Of a stretch of 6,538 bases of DNA, positions 1-6,440 are shown one piece after another. The DNA is from Candidatus Delongbacteria bacterium (GTDB taxonomy: Bacteria; Delongbacteria; UBA4055), in the NCBI GenBank assembly GCA_027858795.1, contig JAQICF010000012.1, positions 1-6,538 of the forward strand, in the 5' to 3' direction. The notes beneath the pieces are model-generated. The model was not told where the DNA came from and did not search any database. It saw nothing but the letters and a program-made list of their open reading frames with translations. The translations under genes and the position numbers were made by a program. The first letter of the stretch is position 1, and each line of letters opens with the position of its first letter.

Positions 1-15
1 TATGGCGGTTTTTAG

Positions 16-88
16 CGGGAGATGAGGGACTTGAACCCCCGACAAATTGATTAACAGTCAACTGCTCTACCAACTGAGCTAAGCTCCC
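16..88 (-). tRNA. tRNA-Asn (anticodon GTT)
   Basis: Read on the minus strand this folds as a complete 73-nt cloverleaf. It has a 7-bp acceptor stem (GGGAGCT/ATCTCCC), T8-A9, a 4-bp D stem GCTC/GAGC with a GG-containing loop, and an anticodon stem GTTGA/TCAAT closing the loop CTGTTAA. The variable loop has 5 nt, and the T arm is GGGGG-TTCAAGT-CCCTC. The anticodon is GTT (positions 34-36), which decodes asparagine AAC/AAU codons, and the discriminator base is G73, as is usual for tRNA-Asn. The 3' CCA is not encoded (the discriminator is followed by CTA), so it would be added by CCA-adding enzyme. One oddity is a C6-U67 mismatch in the acceptor stem. The gene lies downstream of nadK on the same strand but has its own strong promoter. 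Confidence 0.95.
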
Positions 89-105
89 GTACTTAATCAG
101 AGCCA

Positions 106-134
106 AATATATGTATTAAATCGTAGGTTGTCAA
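106..134 (-). promoter_or_regulatory. Sigma70-type promoter of the tRNA-Asn gene
   Basis: On the minus strand the -35 box is a perfect TTGACA (134-129). After a 17-bp spacer comes the -10 box TATATT (111-106), five of six matches to TATAAT. Transcription would start near position 99, about ten bases before the mature tRNA 5' end, which fits a short leader for RNase P to remove. The -10 continues as TATATTTG, which also matches the TAnnTTTG element described for Bacteroidota housekeeping promoters. It fills the 84-bp gap between nadK and the tRNA, so the tRNA does not depend on nadK readthrough. Confidence 0.75.
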
Positions 135-172
135 GCAATATTTGCAATCAATATCGAATAATTAAAAAGCTA

Positions 173-1027
173 CTATGAGATCCTTTCCTTAAAGCCACCC
201 CATCCTAATTTTTCTCTCAGAAGCATATAAAAATCACTATCATCAAATTTAATGAATTTAGCTGTATTCTTAGCCTTTTTTACAGTAATTTTTTTAAGAG
301 AGTCAATACCTATATTTGTTTGACCATCTCCACTTAATATCATCTTATTATCAGAACTTTCAGCAGTAAGAGTTATAATCGAATTATCCGGAATTACAAC
401 TGGTCGCATCGCTAATGCATGGGGAGATAATGGTGTAATTGTAAATGCAGCAACACCAGGTTGAACAATTGGTCCATTCGCGGACATATTATAAGCAGTG
501 GAACCAGTTGGTGTAGAAATAATAACACCATCTGAAGTATAGGTTGTAAAATATTTACCATTTATATCAACAGAAATTTTCAATATTCTCTGAGAAGCAC
601 CTTTGTCAATTACGATATCGTTCAAGGCGCAGGTTTGTTCTTTTTCATAAAAGGCATCTAACATAATTCTTTCTTCTATATAATAATTGCCTTCTTCGAT
701 CATTCTAATTTTATTTATAACTTCATTTTCTTTAACATCTGCCAAGAAACCTAATTTGCCAAAATTAACTCCCAAAAATGGTTTAGAAGTTTCGCTTGCG
801 TTCCTAGCTGTCTCTAAAAGAGATCCATCACCACCCAAAACAATTATTATATCTGAATAATTGATCAACTCTTTCTTTGTTTTTATAGGAAAATCAAACT
901 GTTTATTGTACTCAGTTTCTTTGTTTATTACAACTTCTAATCCAAAGTCTTTTACTTCTTTAAATATCTTTTTCAGTAACTTTCTATCATGCTTTCTGTG
1001 CATGTTGTCAATAATACCGTACTTCAT
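173..1027 (-). CDS. nadK: NAD kinase
   Basis: A 284-residue cytoplasmic NAD kinase (NadK/PpnK family), which phosphorylates the 2'-hydroxyl of the NAD adenosine ribose using ATP or polyphosphate to make NADP. The family motifs are in order: GGDGSLLETAR (GGDG at residues 65-68, with the catalytic Asp), NFGKLGFLADV (88-98), the NAD-contacting NDIV (136-139), TYTSDGVIISTPTGSTAYNM (162-181), and a second GDG at 233-235 in the C-terminal beta-sandwich domain. Length is normal for bacteria and no motif residue is missing. The ATG is preceded by AAGG (1037-1034, minus strand) six bases upstream, a short but well-placed ribosome site, and the protein begins with the usual strand leading to the Rossmann-like domain (KYGIIDN). 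The gene is divergent from the lytic transglycosylase operon, with the tRNA-Asn gene downstream. I see no intrinsic terminator after its TAG stop. Confidence 0.97.
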   Translation of the reverse strand: MKYGIIDNMHRKHDRKLLKKIFKEVKDFGLEVVINKETEYNKQFDFPIKTKKELINYSDIIIVLGGDGSLLETARNASETSKPFLGVNFGKLGFLADVKENEVINKIRMIEEGNYYIEERIMLDAFYEKEQTCALNDIVIDKGASQRILKISVDINGKYFTTYTSDGVIISTPTGSTAYNMSANGPIVQPGVAAFTITPLSPHALAMRPVVIPDNSIITLTAESSDNKMILSGDGQTNIGIDSLKKITVKKAKNTAKFIKFDDSDFYMLLREKLGWGGFKERIS

Positions 1028-1071
1028 AAAAAACCTTAGAATTTATTAATATTGGTCTATGGATTATCTTA

Positions 1072-1100
1072 AATATAACTCCATCCTCTATGACTAACAA
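1072..1100 (-). promoter_or_regulatory. Candidate promoter of nadK
   Basis: Minus strand: TTGTTA (1100-1095; 4/6 of the -35 consensus), a 17-bp spacer, then TATATT (1077-1072; 5/6 of the -10 consensus). The -10 runs on as TATATTTA, one base from the Bacteroidota-type TAnnTTTG. The predicted start near 1065 leaves a 5' leader of about 38 nt before the nadK ATG. The assignment rests on pattern match only. AT-rich DNA yields such matches by chance, but the spacing and position are right. Confidence 0.4.
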
Positions 1101-1155
1101 GCTATTAGTTACAAAATGATTAGTAATAATATCATTAAAGTTTTAGATATTTTGA

Positions 1156-1184
1156 TTGATTTGAGCGTATTTTTTTATTATATT
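1156..1184 (+). promoter_or_regulatory. Candidate promoter of the mltD-cdd-zinc-ribbon operon
   Basis: TTGATT (1156-1161; 4/6 to TTGACA), a 17-bp spacer rich in T, and TATATT (1179-1184; 5/6 to TATAAT). Transcription would begin near 1191, leaving about 25 nt before the TTG start at 1216. An alternative pairing in the same stretch (TTGAGC 1161-1166 with TATTAC 1184-1189) fits less well. The rest of the 188-bp divergent gap (1028-1215) holds only short AT-rich direct and inverted repeats, such as ATTAGT at 1104-1109 and 1119-1124, with no recognisable operator. Confidence 0.35.
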
Positions 1185-1215
1185 ATTACTTCTTCAAAAG
1201 TAGGCTGGATTAAAC

Positions 1216-2355
1216 TTGAAAAACAACTTTACAAATCATTTAAAAAAAAATTTACTGACAATCTTAATTTCCTGCTTTTCATTAATCGCTGATCCTGTAT
1301 ACAAGTTACCTGAAACTATTACTTTTGCAGAAAAAAACATTCCTTTAGAAAAATTTGATGTTAAAAATAGAATAGAAAAAGTATTTAACAATCTGGTCCA
1401 TGATCGAAGAGGGTATATGCAATCACTTATCAATAAGCAAAATATACACTTTCCTATTGCAAATAATATTCTTAAACAATATGGATTAGATAATGATTTT
1501 TCTTTTATAATACCGGTCGAATCAGATTTCAACCCTAGAGCCATATCTAAAAGTAAGGCGTCTGGACCATGGCAATTAATGCCAGCTACTGCCAGAATGT
1601 ATGGATTAAGAGTTGATGGGCAAGTCGATGAAAGAAATTTATTGTACAGATCAACCCAAGCGTCCGCTGAACATTTAGCTCATTTAATGTATCTTTTCGA
1701 GAATGATGTATTTCTTACACTAGCAGCATTTAACAATGGTGAAGGAAATGTAAAATCAATGCTTAAATCTCAAAATGCAAAAGACTTCTGGGACTGCATA
1801 TCAAACTCTGAAACAGATCTTTATGTCCCTAAGATCGTTGCTTATAAAATAATTCTTTCAAACCCAGAGAAATTTGGTTTTAAAACATCAGTATTAAACA
1901 ACTATCCAGTTTATTACCCATATACGATTTCTCTTGGAGCAAAGGATTTACCTTATAAAGAGATATGTGAAATGTTGAATATTAGCTTTAGAGAATTTTA
2001 TAATGCAAATCCTCACATAAAAAACAAATCATACAAGATAGAAAGTTCAATTTTAAAATTTACGGCTTTGGAGATTTTCATTCCAGAAGGTTCTGAAAAA
2101 CATTTGTCAGCTATGCTAAGGGATAATGGTTATTTAACCTCTGATAATATTACGTTATTAGATAGTTCTTTTCAGCAATCTATATTGGAAACATATGTAG
2201 TTGAGAATTCAGACAACATTGAAAGTATTGCATTTCGATATGGAATTAGTTGGAAAAAAATAGCTGAATTTAATGATTTAGAAATTATAAAAATGTCATC
2301 CGGTGCAGAAACTGCAAAAATTTATCCTGGACAAAAATTAGTGATCAATCGATAA
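1216..2355 (+). CDS. mltD: MltD-type membrane-bound lytic murein transglycosylase with LysM-like repeats
   Basis: A 379-residue envelope enzyme predicted to cleave the MurNAc-GlcNAc bond of peptidoglycan with formation of 1,6-anhydroMurNAc. The N-terminus is a signal sequence: basic to K11, hydrophobic from L13, with LISC at 17-20 that could be a lipobox (lipidation at C20). Signal peptidase I cleavage after A25 is the alternative. The SLT domain spans about 80-185 with the catalytic Glu E102 in IPVESDFNP, then GPWQLMPATA (117-126), VDER (137-140) and LAAFNNGEGNV (169-179), the family 1D (MltD) pattern. A degenerate LysM-like unit lies near 236-292, and a clearer LysM at about 327-379 (TYVVE...IAFRYGISWKKIAEFN...PGQKLVI). 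The TTG start is chosen because an in-frame TAG at 1201-1203 closes the frame, no ATG or GTG lies between, and the next Met (residue 68) would remove the signal. A weak GGA (1207-1209) lies six bases upstream. It is the first gene of an apparent three-gene operon. Confidence 0.9.
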   Translation: MKNNFTNHLKKNLLTILISCFSLIADPVYKLPETITFAEKNIPLEKFDVKNRIEKVFNNLVHDRRGYMQSLINKQNIHFPIANNILKQYGLDNDFSFIIPVESDFNPRAISKSKASGPWQLMPATARMYGLRVDGQVDERNLLYRSTQASAEHLAHLMYLFENDVFLTLAAFNNGEGNVKSMLKSQNAKDFWDCISNSETDLYVPKIVAYKIILSNPEKFGFKTSVLNNYPVYYPYTISLGAKDLPYKEICEMLNISFREFYNANPHIKNKSYKIESSILKFTALEIFIPEGSEKHLSAMLRDNGYLTSDNITLLDSSFQQSILETYVVENSDNIESIAFRYGISWKKIAEFNDLEIIKMSSGAETAKIYPGQKLVINR

Positions 2356-2358
2356 ATT

Positions 2359-2757
2359 ATGACTATAGAAAAAGATTATACAAAACTATATGATATTGCA
2401 AATAAAGCAAGAGAAAATGCTTCTGCAAAATATTCAAAATTTAAAGTTGGTGCTGCTATAAGAACTAAAAGTGGCAATATTTATTCTGGTAGTAATGTGG
2501 AATCTTCATCTTACGGGCTCTCAATATGCGCTGAAAGAGTTGCTTTATTCACGGCTTTAACCAACGGAGAAAAAGAATTTGATTCAATTTTAATTGTCTC
2601 TGATTCTTCGGTGCCAACCAGCCCTTGTGGTGCTTGTAGGCAAGTGTTGTTTGATTATGCACCTGACATTAATGTTGTCATGAGCAATTTAAAGAAAGAT
2701 GAAACTGTAGAAATAATTAAAAATTTATTAATAAATCCATTCTCATTGGATAATTAA
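2359..2757 (+). CDS. cdd: Cytidine deaminase
   Basis: A 132-residue protein of the small homotetrameric cytidine deaminase type. It converts cytidine and deoxycytidine to uridine and deoxyuridine in pyrimidine salvage, in the cytoplasm. The zinc ligands are C57 in the CAERVALF motif and C90 and C93 in PCGACRQV, and the catalytic proton shuttle is E59. The nucleoside-binding GSNVE segment (44-49, N47 and E49) is intact, and the C-terminal LLINPFSLDN corresponds to the conserved LLPxxFxxxDL end of the family. Length is typical (about 130). The ATG lies 3 nt after the stop of the lytic transglycosylase and there is no good Shine-Dalgarno sequence, so it probably depends on translational coupling. 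No other nucleoside-salvage gene is adjacent, so the pairing with a cell-wall enzyme looks like shared transcription rather than a shared pathway. Confidence 0.96.
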   Translation: MTIEKDYTKLYDIANKARENASAKYSKFKVGAAIRTKSGNIYSGSNVESSSYGLSICAERVALFTALTNGEKEFDSILIVSDSSVPTSPCGACRQVLFDYAPDINVVMSNLKKDETVEIIKNLLINPFSLDN

Positions 2758-2760
2758 CTA

Positions 2761-2766
2761 GAGGAG
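2761..2766 (+). promoter_or_regulatory. Strong Shine-Dalgarno site of the zinc-ribbon gene
   Basis: GAGGAG, six bases before the ATG at 2773. This is the only full-strength ribosome binding site seen before a gene in this window. It fixes the start and suggests independent, efficient translation within the operon. Confidence 0.8.
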
Positions 2767-2772
2767 TTTACT

Positions 2773-3489
2773 ATGTTTGAAGATTTAAAATGGCTTATAG
2801 AGTTGCAAAAAGTTGATAGTGCAATTTTTCAAATAACTGGAGAACAAAGAACTATATCTAGTAAGATAGAGAAATTAAATAATGAAGTTGAAGAATTATC
2901 TTTAAACAAATTAAAATCTGTAAGAAAACAAAAAGAGTATGTTGAAGATAAGGAATCTTATCAAGAAGACATTTTAGACCATGAAAGAATACTAGGTCAA
3001 AAAAAATCTGATCTTGATAATGAAAAGAAAACCAAAAAAGAACATATAAAAAGAGAAGTAAAAAAATTGGAAATAGCTTTAGAAGTTTTTCAGAATAAAG
3101 TATCTGAATTAGATGAAGAAAATATTCTTTTAGATGAAGAAATTTTAGAAAAAGATGAAGCAATAGGAAAAATTAAGAAAAAAATAAAAAGTAAAAATAC
3201 AAAGATCCGAAAAATAACAAAGATCAATCAGGATGAAATCGATAAACTGAATAAAAAGAAAAAAGCAATTGAAGGAAAAATCAGAAAACCTTTTTTAAAC
3301 CATTACTATAGAATTTTAAAAATTCGAAATGGTGTTGCTATCACATTTGTAACACATGATGGATTGTGCGATGGATGTAAAATACACATTCCTTATCAAT
3401 TCCAGCAAAAGATCAAATTAGCTGCTGATTATAATATTTGTGAAGGTTGTGGTAGAATCTTGGTTGCTGATAATTTTTTAAATAAATAA
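2773..3489 (+). CDS. Coiled-coil protein with C-terminal C4 zinc ribbon (DUF164/CdsZ-like)
   Basis: A 238-residue cytoplasmic protein with the two-part architecture of the DUF164/zf-RING_7 family (chlamydial CdsZ, Helicobacter HP0958). Residues about 5-170 are a long, heptad-like, Lys/Glu-rich helical region without prolines, which should form an antiparallel coiled-coil hairpin. A short linker (RKPFLNHYYRI) leads to the zinc ribbon, with ligands C199 and C202 (CDGC) and C223 and C226 (CEGC). The intervening segment IHIPYQFQQKI is the family's conserved stretch. Members have been linked to nucleic-acid binding and, in some species, to flagellar or type III secretion assembly, but no such genes are visible here and the general role is unclear. 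It is the last gene before an intrinsic terminator, 15 nt after cdd, so it probably shares the operon. Length is normal. The family assignment is firm, the function is not. Confidence 0.88.
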   Translation: MFEDLKWLIELQKVDSAIFQITGEQRTISSKIEKLNNEVEELSLNKLKSVRKQKEYVEDKESYQEDILDHERILGQKKSDLDNEKKTKKEHIKREVKKLEIALEVFQNKVSELDEENILLDEEILEKDEAIGKIKKKIKSKNTKIRKITKINQDEIDKLNKKKKAIEGKIRKPFLNHYYRILKIRNGVAITFVTHDGLCDGCKIHIPYQFQQKIKLAADYNICEGCGRILVADNFLNK

Positions 3490-3526
3490 TTACTATAACT
3501 TAATAATCGTGATTTCAATAATAATT

Positions 3527-3566
3527 AAAATGAAATTTGACATTTGTTGAATTTCATTTTTTATTT
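3527..3566 (+). terminator. Intrinsic terminator after the zinc-ribbon gene
   Basis: A 15-bp hairpin: left arm AAAATGAAATTTGAC (3527-3541), loop ATTT (3542-3545), right arm GTTGAATTTCATTTT (3546-3560), with only two G-U wobbles. The T run at the base continues as TTTTTTATTT (3557-3566). It is low in GC for an intrinsic terminator but long and almost perfect. It lies 38 nt after the zinc-ribbon stop and separates that operon from rlmN. The A run on the left arm means it could also work on the other strand. Confidence 0.8.
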
Positions 3567-3597
3567 AACAGTGTATTAAACATAAGAGATAATAATA

Positions 3598-4632
3598 ATG
3601 AATAAATATTTAACTGATCAAACATTAGAAGAATTAACTGCTCTTATTATAGAACTAGGTGAAAAAAAATATCTTGCAAAACAAATATGGGATTGGATCT
3701 ATAAAAAAAACATACTTGAATTTGATAAAATGTCAGATGTATCAATAAAATATAGAGAATTGCTTAATTCAAAATTTAATCTTGGGTTGTATAAATTAAA
3801 GGAACAAAAATCCAGTTCTGATGGAACCGAAAAATTTTTACTTGAACTTAAGGATGGAAACTTTATTGAATCAGTACTTATACCCGAAAAAAATAGACTG
3901 ACACTTTGTATTTCTAGCCAGATAGGGTGTAAATTCAATTGTTCATTTTGCTCAACGGGAAAAATGGGGTTTATAAGGAATTTAACAACTGCAGAGATCG
4001 TTGAGCAAATCTTATTCATACAAAACCTGAAGCAAAATAGAATAACAAATGTAGTATATATGGGTATGGGCGAACCTTTTGACAATTTTGATAATGTAAT
4101 TAAAAGTGCTCTTATCCTTAATAGTGACAATGGTTTAGCTATCGGTGCTAGAAAAATAACAATTTCAACATTTGGGCATATACCTGGAATTAGAAAATAT
4201 ATAGACCTTGATATCAGATTCAGATTGGCGATTTCACTTCATAACCCATTTAACAATGAAAGAAATGAAATAATGCCTGGGAACAAACAATATGCTCTTG
4301 ACGATTTATTTATTATTCTGAAAGAATATACTAAAGTATCAAATAGAAAAGTTGTCTTTGAATATATTCTGTTAAAGGATATTAACGATACTCTTGCTCA
4401 CGCAAAAGAATTGAAGATATTACTTTCAAATTTACCATCTAAACTAAATCTTATTAAGTACCATGATAATCCCTATACTGAATTTAGTTCAACTGATAAT
4501 CAACAACAGCAAAAATTTTACAACTTCTTCAAGAATGTAAATTTTCCGGTAGTATTTAGAGCTAGTCGAGGTGAGGATATTGATGCAGCATGCGGGCAAC
4601 TGTTTACTAATAATAAAAATAATTTAAACTAA
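3598..4632 (+). CDS. rlmN: Dual-specificity rRNA/tRNA adenine-C2 methyltransferase RlmN (radical SAM)
   Basis: A 344-residue cytoplasmic radical-SAM enzyme that makes 2-methyladenosine in 23S rRNA (A2503 in E. coli numbering) and at position 37 of some tRNAs. After an N-terminal RNA-binding domain (about 1-85) come the conserved E91, the LCISSQ Cys C104, and the [4Fe-4S] cluster motif CKFNCSFC (C111, C115, C118). These are followed by SAM-binding GMGEP (156-160), S190, SLH (213-215) and RASRGEDIDAACGQL with C332. C104 and C332 align with E. coli C118 and C355, the latter being the cysteine that carries the methyl group. The SRGxDI context supports RlmN rather than the resistance enzyme Cfr. 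Small departures are STFG where STSG is usual and LIKYHDNP where LIPxNP is usual. It is slightly shorter than the E. coli protein but complete. The start is the ATG after a weak AAGAGA (3584-3589), downstream of a terminator, so it begins a new transcription unit with the next gene. Confidence 0.96.
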   Translation: MNKYLTDQTLEELTALIIELGEKKYLAKQIWDWIYKKNILEFDKMSDVSIKYRELLNSKFNLGLYKLKEQKSSSDGTEKFLLELKDGNFIESVLIPEKNRLTLCISSQIGCKFNCSFCSTGKMGFIRNLTTAEIVEQILFIQNLKQNRITNVVYMGMGEPFDNFDNVIKSALILNSDNGLAIGARKITISTFGHIPGIRKYIDLDIRFRLAISLHNPFNNERNEIMPGNKQYALDDLFIILKEYTKVSNRKVVFEYILLKDINDTLAHAKELKILLSNLPSKLNLIKYHDNPYTEFSSTDNQQQQKFYNFFKNVNFPVVFRASRGEDIDAACGQLFTNNKNNLN

Positions 4633-4637
4633 TTTTA

Positions 4638-6368
4638 ATGAAAAAATCATTTATCCTAATATCCTTTATTTTTATAGCTTCGAATGTATTATTTTCTCAA
4701 ATCCAACCTGATACTTTATATTTTGATTATAATGATTTTTATACACATAAGATATTTTCACTAAATCTAAATTATTCACACGATGATTCACTTTCTCAGT
4801 TTAAACTCTCCGGCAATAATAAATTAAATAATTATAGTGACTATTCAAAAAATCATAATGATATAAATGTTCTATTCCTAATTAAAAACAGATATTTTAA
4901 TGTCGGTGGAGAAGTCGGCTCATATTTTGATACAAATACATCAGGATCAAAGCCTACTTATAACGAATTTTCTTTAATGCCACTAATTCAGATGTCATTA
5001 TTAAAATCCACCCTAGAAGCTGCTTTAGGTTATACCAGTAAAAATGATGACCTCAATCTTTCAAGAGGACTTAAATGGTCATCCAAGCTAAATTCTGCAG
5101 TTAATTCAAATAATAATTTCTTTAAATTTAATGCAACAAATACCGGTGATAATTTAGATAAACAAATTAATTATTATTCTAACTTTTCAAGTCAATACTT
5201 TGAGAATTTAACTGATAACCTTGGTGACTATTCATTAAATGGCCAGTATGTGGGTTCTCAATATCATTACTACGATTCTCAAAACCTTTCTAACAGAATA
5301 AATAAGAAAGAATACTCTTTGAATGGCAGTTTTAAATATAATGTAAACTCGAATTTAAATAACTTGATTAGTACACGATATTTTCAAAGAAATAAAAATA
5401 TCTTTGTTGCAGATGACGCTTATAGTTATAATGAAAATGTAAATATTAAGCTAATTGATGAACTTCTGTTTCAAAACAATAAGTATCTATCCTTATTAAA
5501 ACTTGAGTTTGATACAGGAAGCAACAAATTTACTCACAATAATTCTAAAGAATCATTTTCTTTTTATACATTTCAATTGAATTCTAAGAATTCGTTTATT
5601 ACCAAATATTATAAGTCATCTTTGGTATTGAGTTATTTCAAACACCAATACAAATCATTAACTTTATCAAATTCTGAAGACAGAGATATCTTAAAATTCC
5701 ATATTGAACCATCTATATCATATAATTTAAACAATATCTTAGAAATATCTCAATCATTCCCTCTTGAATTCTATCATCTTATAAATATTTCTGCAGAGAA
5801 AAGTAGCTCAAACTATATTGATCGAATCATAAATTCTTCAACCAACTATCATTTATATAAAAATAAACCTATAAACCTTGCTGGTAAGATATCAATCCAG
5901 TCATACTTTAGGTCTTATGATTATGATGAAACTTATTCAAGAAGTTTCATCATAAAAAATTATTCATTTGAAGATACTATAAATTGTGCTCTTTCAGATA
6001 AGTATAAATTACAACTTTCAAGTAGATACAAATATGAGGAATTCGGAAGTTTTAATTACGATAAGTTCACTGAAAACCCAATAAACTTTAAAAACCACTA
6101 TTACTTATCTTTTGGAAATATATACGAACTTTTGGATAAGTTTAATATTAAAACTGAATACTACTTTTATGAAATTGATGCTTATGATTTTGATCAATCA
6201 GACTTTAGTAATAATTTTTTAAGAAATGTTTTTATAATACATGGTCCCAAATTATCATCGACTTTTATTTATAAAAACTTTTCGTTGTTTTCTAGTTTCA
6301 ACCTAGATTTCTACAGAGATAATCAAACTAAATATAACTTTTTTCTCCAATCTGGATATCATTTTTAA
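4638..6368 (+). CDS. Probable outer-membrane beta-barrel protein of unknown family
   Basis: 576 residues; I do not recognise the family. The N-terminus is a clear signal peptide: KK at 2-3, a hydrophobic core at about 5-19 (FILISFIFIASNVLF), and likely cleavage after S20, giving mature QIQPDTLYF, a pattern common in Bacteroidota secreted proteins. The mature part is rich in Asn, Ser, Tyr, Phe and Lys, has almost no Cys, lacks long hydrophobic helices and shows many alternating polar/aromatic stretches, for example near residues 480-576. The last strand ends in ...YNFFLQSGYHF, a terminal Phe as recognised by the BAM machinery. Together these suggest a barrel of many strands in the outer membrane. 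No TonB box, plug domain, OmpA-like domain or type IX sorting domain is apparent. The ATG lies 5 nt after the rlmN stop with no Shine-Dalgarno sequence, so it is probably co-transcribed with rlmN. The cellular role cannot be inferred. The gene is complete. Confidence 0.8.
   Translation: MKKSFILISFIFIASNVLFSQIQPDTLYFDYNDFYTHKIFSLNLNYSHDDSLSQFKLSGNNKLNNYSDYSKNHNDINVLFLIKNRYFNVGGEVGSYFDTNTSGSKPTYNEFSLMPLIQMSLLKSTLEAALGYTSKNDDLNLSRGLKWSSKLNSAVNSNNNFFKFNATNTGDNLDKQINYYSNFSSQYFENLTDNLGDYSLNGQYVGSQYHYYDSQNLSNRINKKEYSLNGSFKYNVNSNLNNLISTRYFQRNKNIFVADDAYSYNENVNIKLIDELLFQNNKYLSLLKLEFDTGSNKFTHNNSKESFSFYTFQLNSKNSFITKYYKSSLVLSYFKHQYKSLTLSNSEDRDILKFHIEPSISYNLNNILEISQSFPLEFYHLINISAEKSSSNYIDRIINSSTNYHLYKNKPINLAGKISIQSYFRSYDYDETYSRSFIIKNYSFEDTINCALSDKYKLQLSSRYKYEEFGSFNYDKFTENPINFKNHYYLSFGNIYELLDKFNIKTEYYFYEIDAYDFDQSDFSNNFLRNVFIIHGPKLSSTFIYKNFSLFSSFNLDFYRDNQTKYNFFLQSGYHF
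5921..5955 (+). repeat. Perfect 14-bp inverted repeat inside the outer-membrane protein gene
   Basis: Left arm TTATGATGAAACTT (5921-5934), 7-nt loop ATTCAAG (5935-5941), right arm AAGTTTCATCATAA (5942-5955), with no mismatch. It lies in the coding sequence, where it encodes YDETYSRSFII, about 410 bp before the stop. The right arm is followed by A residues rather than T, so it is not a typical intrinsic terminator on the plus strand, and there is no T run beyond the left arm on the minus strand either. It may be a transcript hairpin affecting stability or translation, a protein-binding palindrome, or chance. Confidence 0.7.
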
Positions 6369-6440
6369 ATATTTAAACTTTGGATTTAGCTTTATAGATA
6401 TAAATTTTAGAGAGCGTTTTAAAAACAGTGTTCTTAATTT

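Noticed and set aside
861..1049. Forward 62-residue open frame over the nadK 5' region
   Set aside because: It lies antisense to the well-supported nadK start region, has no family features, and is a shadow of the real gene.
1091..1136. Short repeats in the divergent gap (ACTAA/TTAGT, two ATTAGT copies, AATGAT/ATCATT)
   Set aside because: They are 5-6 bp and AT-only in a very AT-rich stretch, which is expected by chance; not enough to call an operator.
1236..1544. Reverse 102-residue open frame inside the lytic transglycosylase gene
   Set aside because: It is antisense to the signal and SLT region and has no coding features of its own.
2858..3163. Reverse 101-residue open frame, Leu/Phe-rich, resembling a membrane protein
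   Set aside because: It is the antisense of the Lys/Glu-rich coiled-coil region; complements of AAA/GAA codons give TTT/TTC and so falsely hydrophobic proteins.
3699..4130. Reverse 143-residue open frame inside rlmN
   Set aside because: It is entirely antisense to the radical-SAM core of rlmN, whose catalytic motifs are all intact in the forward frame.
6386..6426. TTTATAGATATAAA and GTTTTAAAAAC palindromes as terminators after the outer-membrane protein gene
   Set aside because: The stems are 5-6 bp, almost all A-T, and lack a following T run, so no terminator is called.
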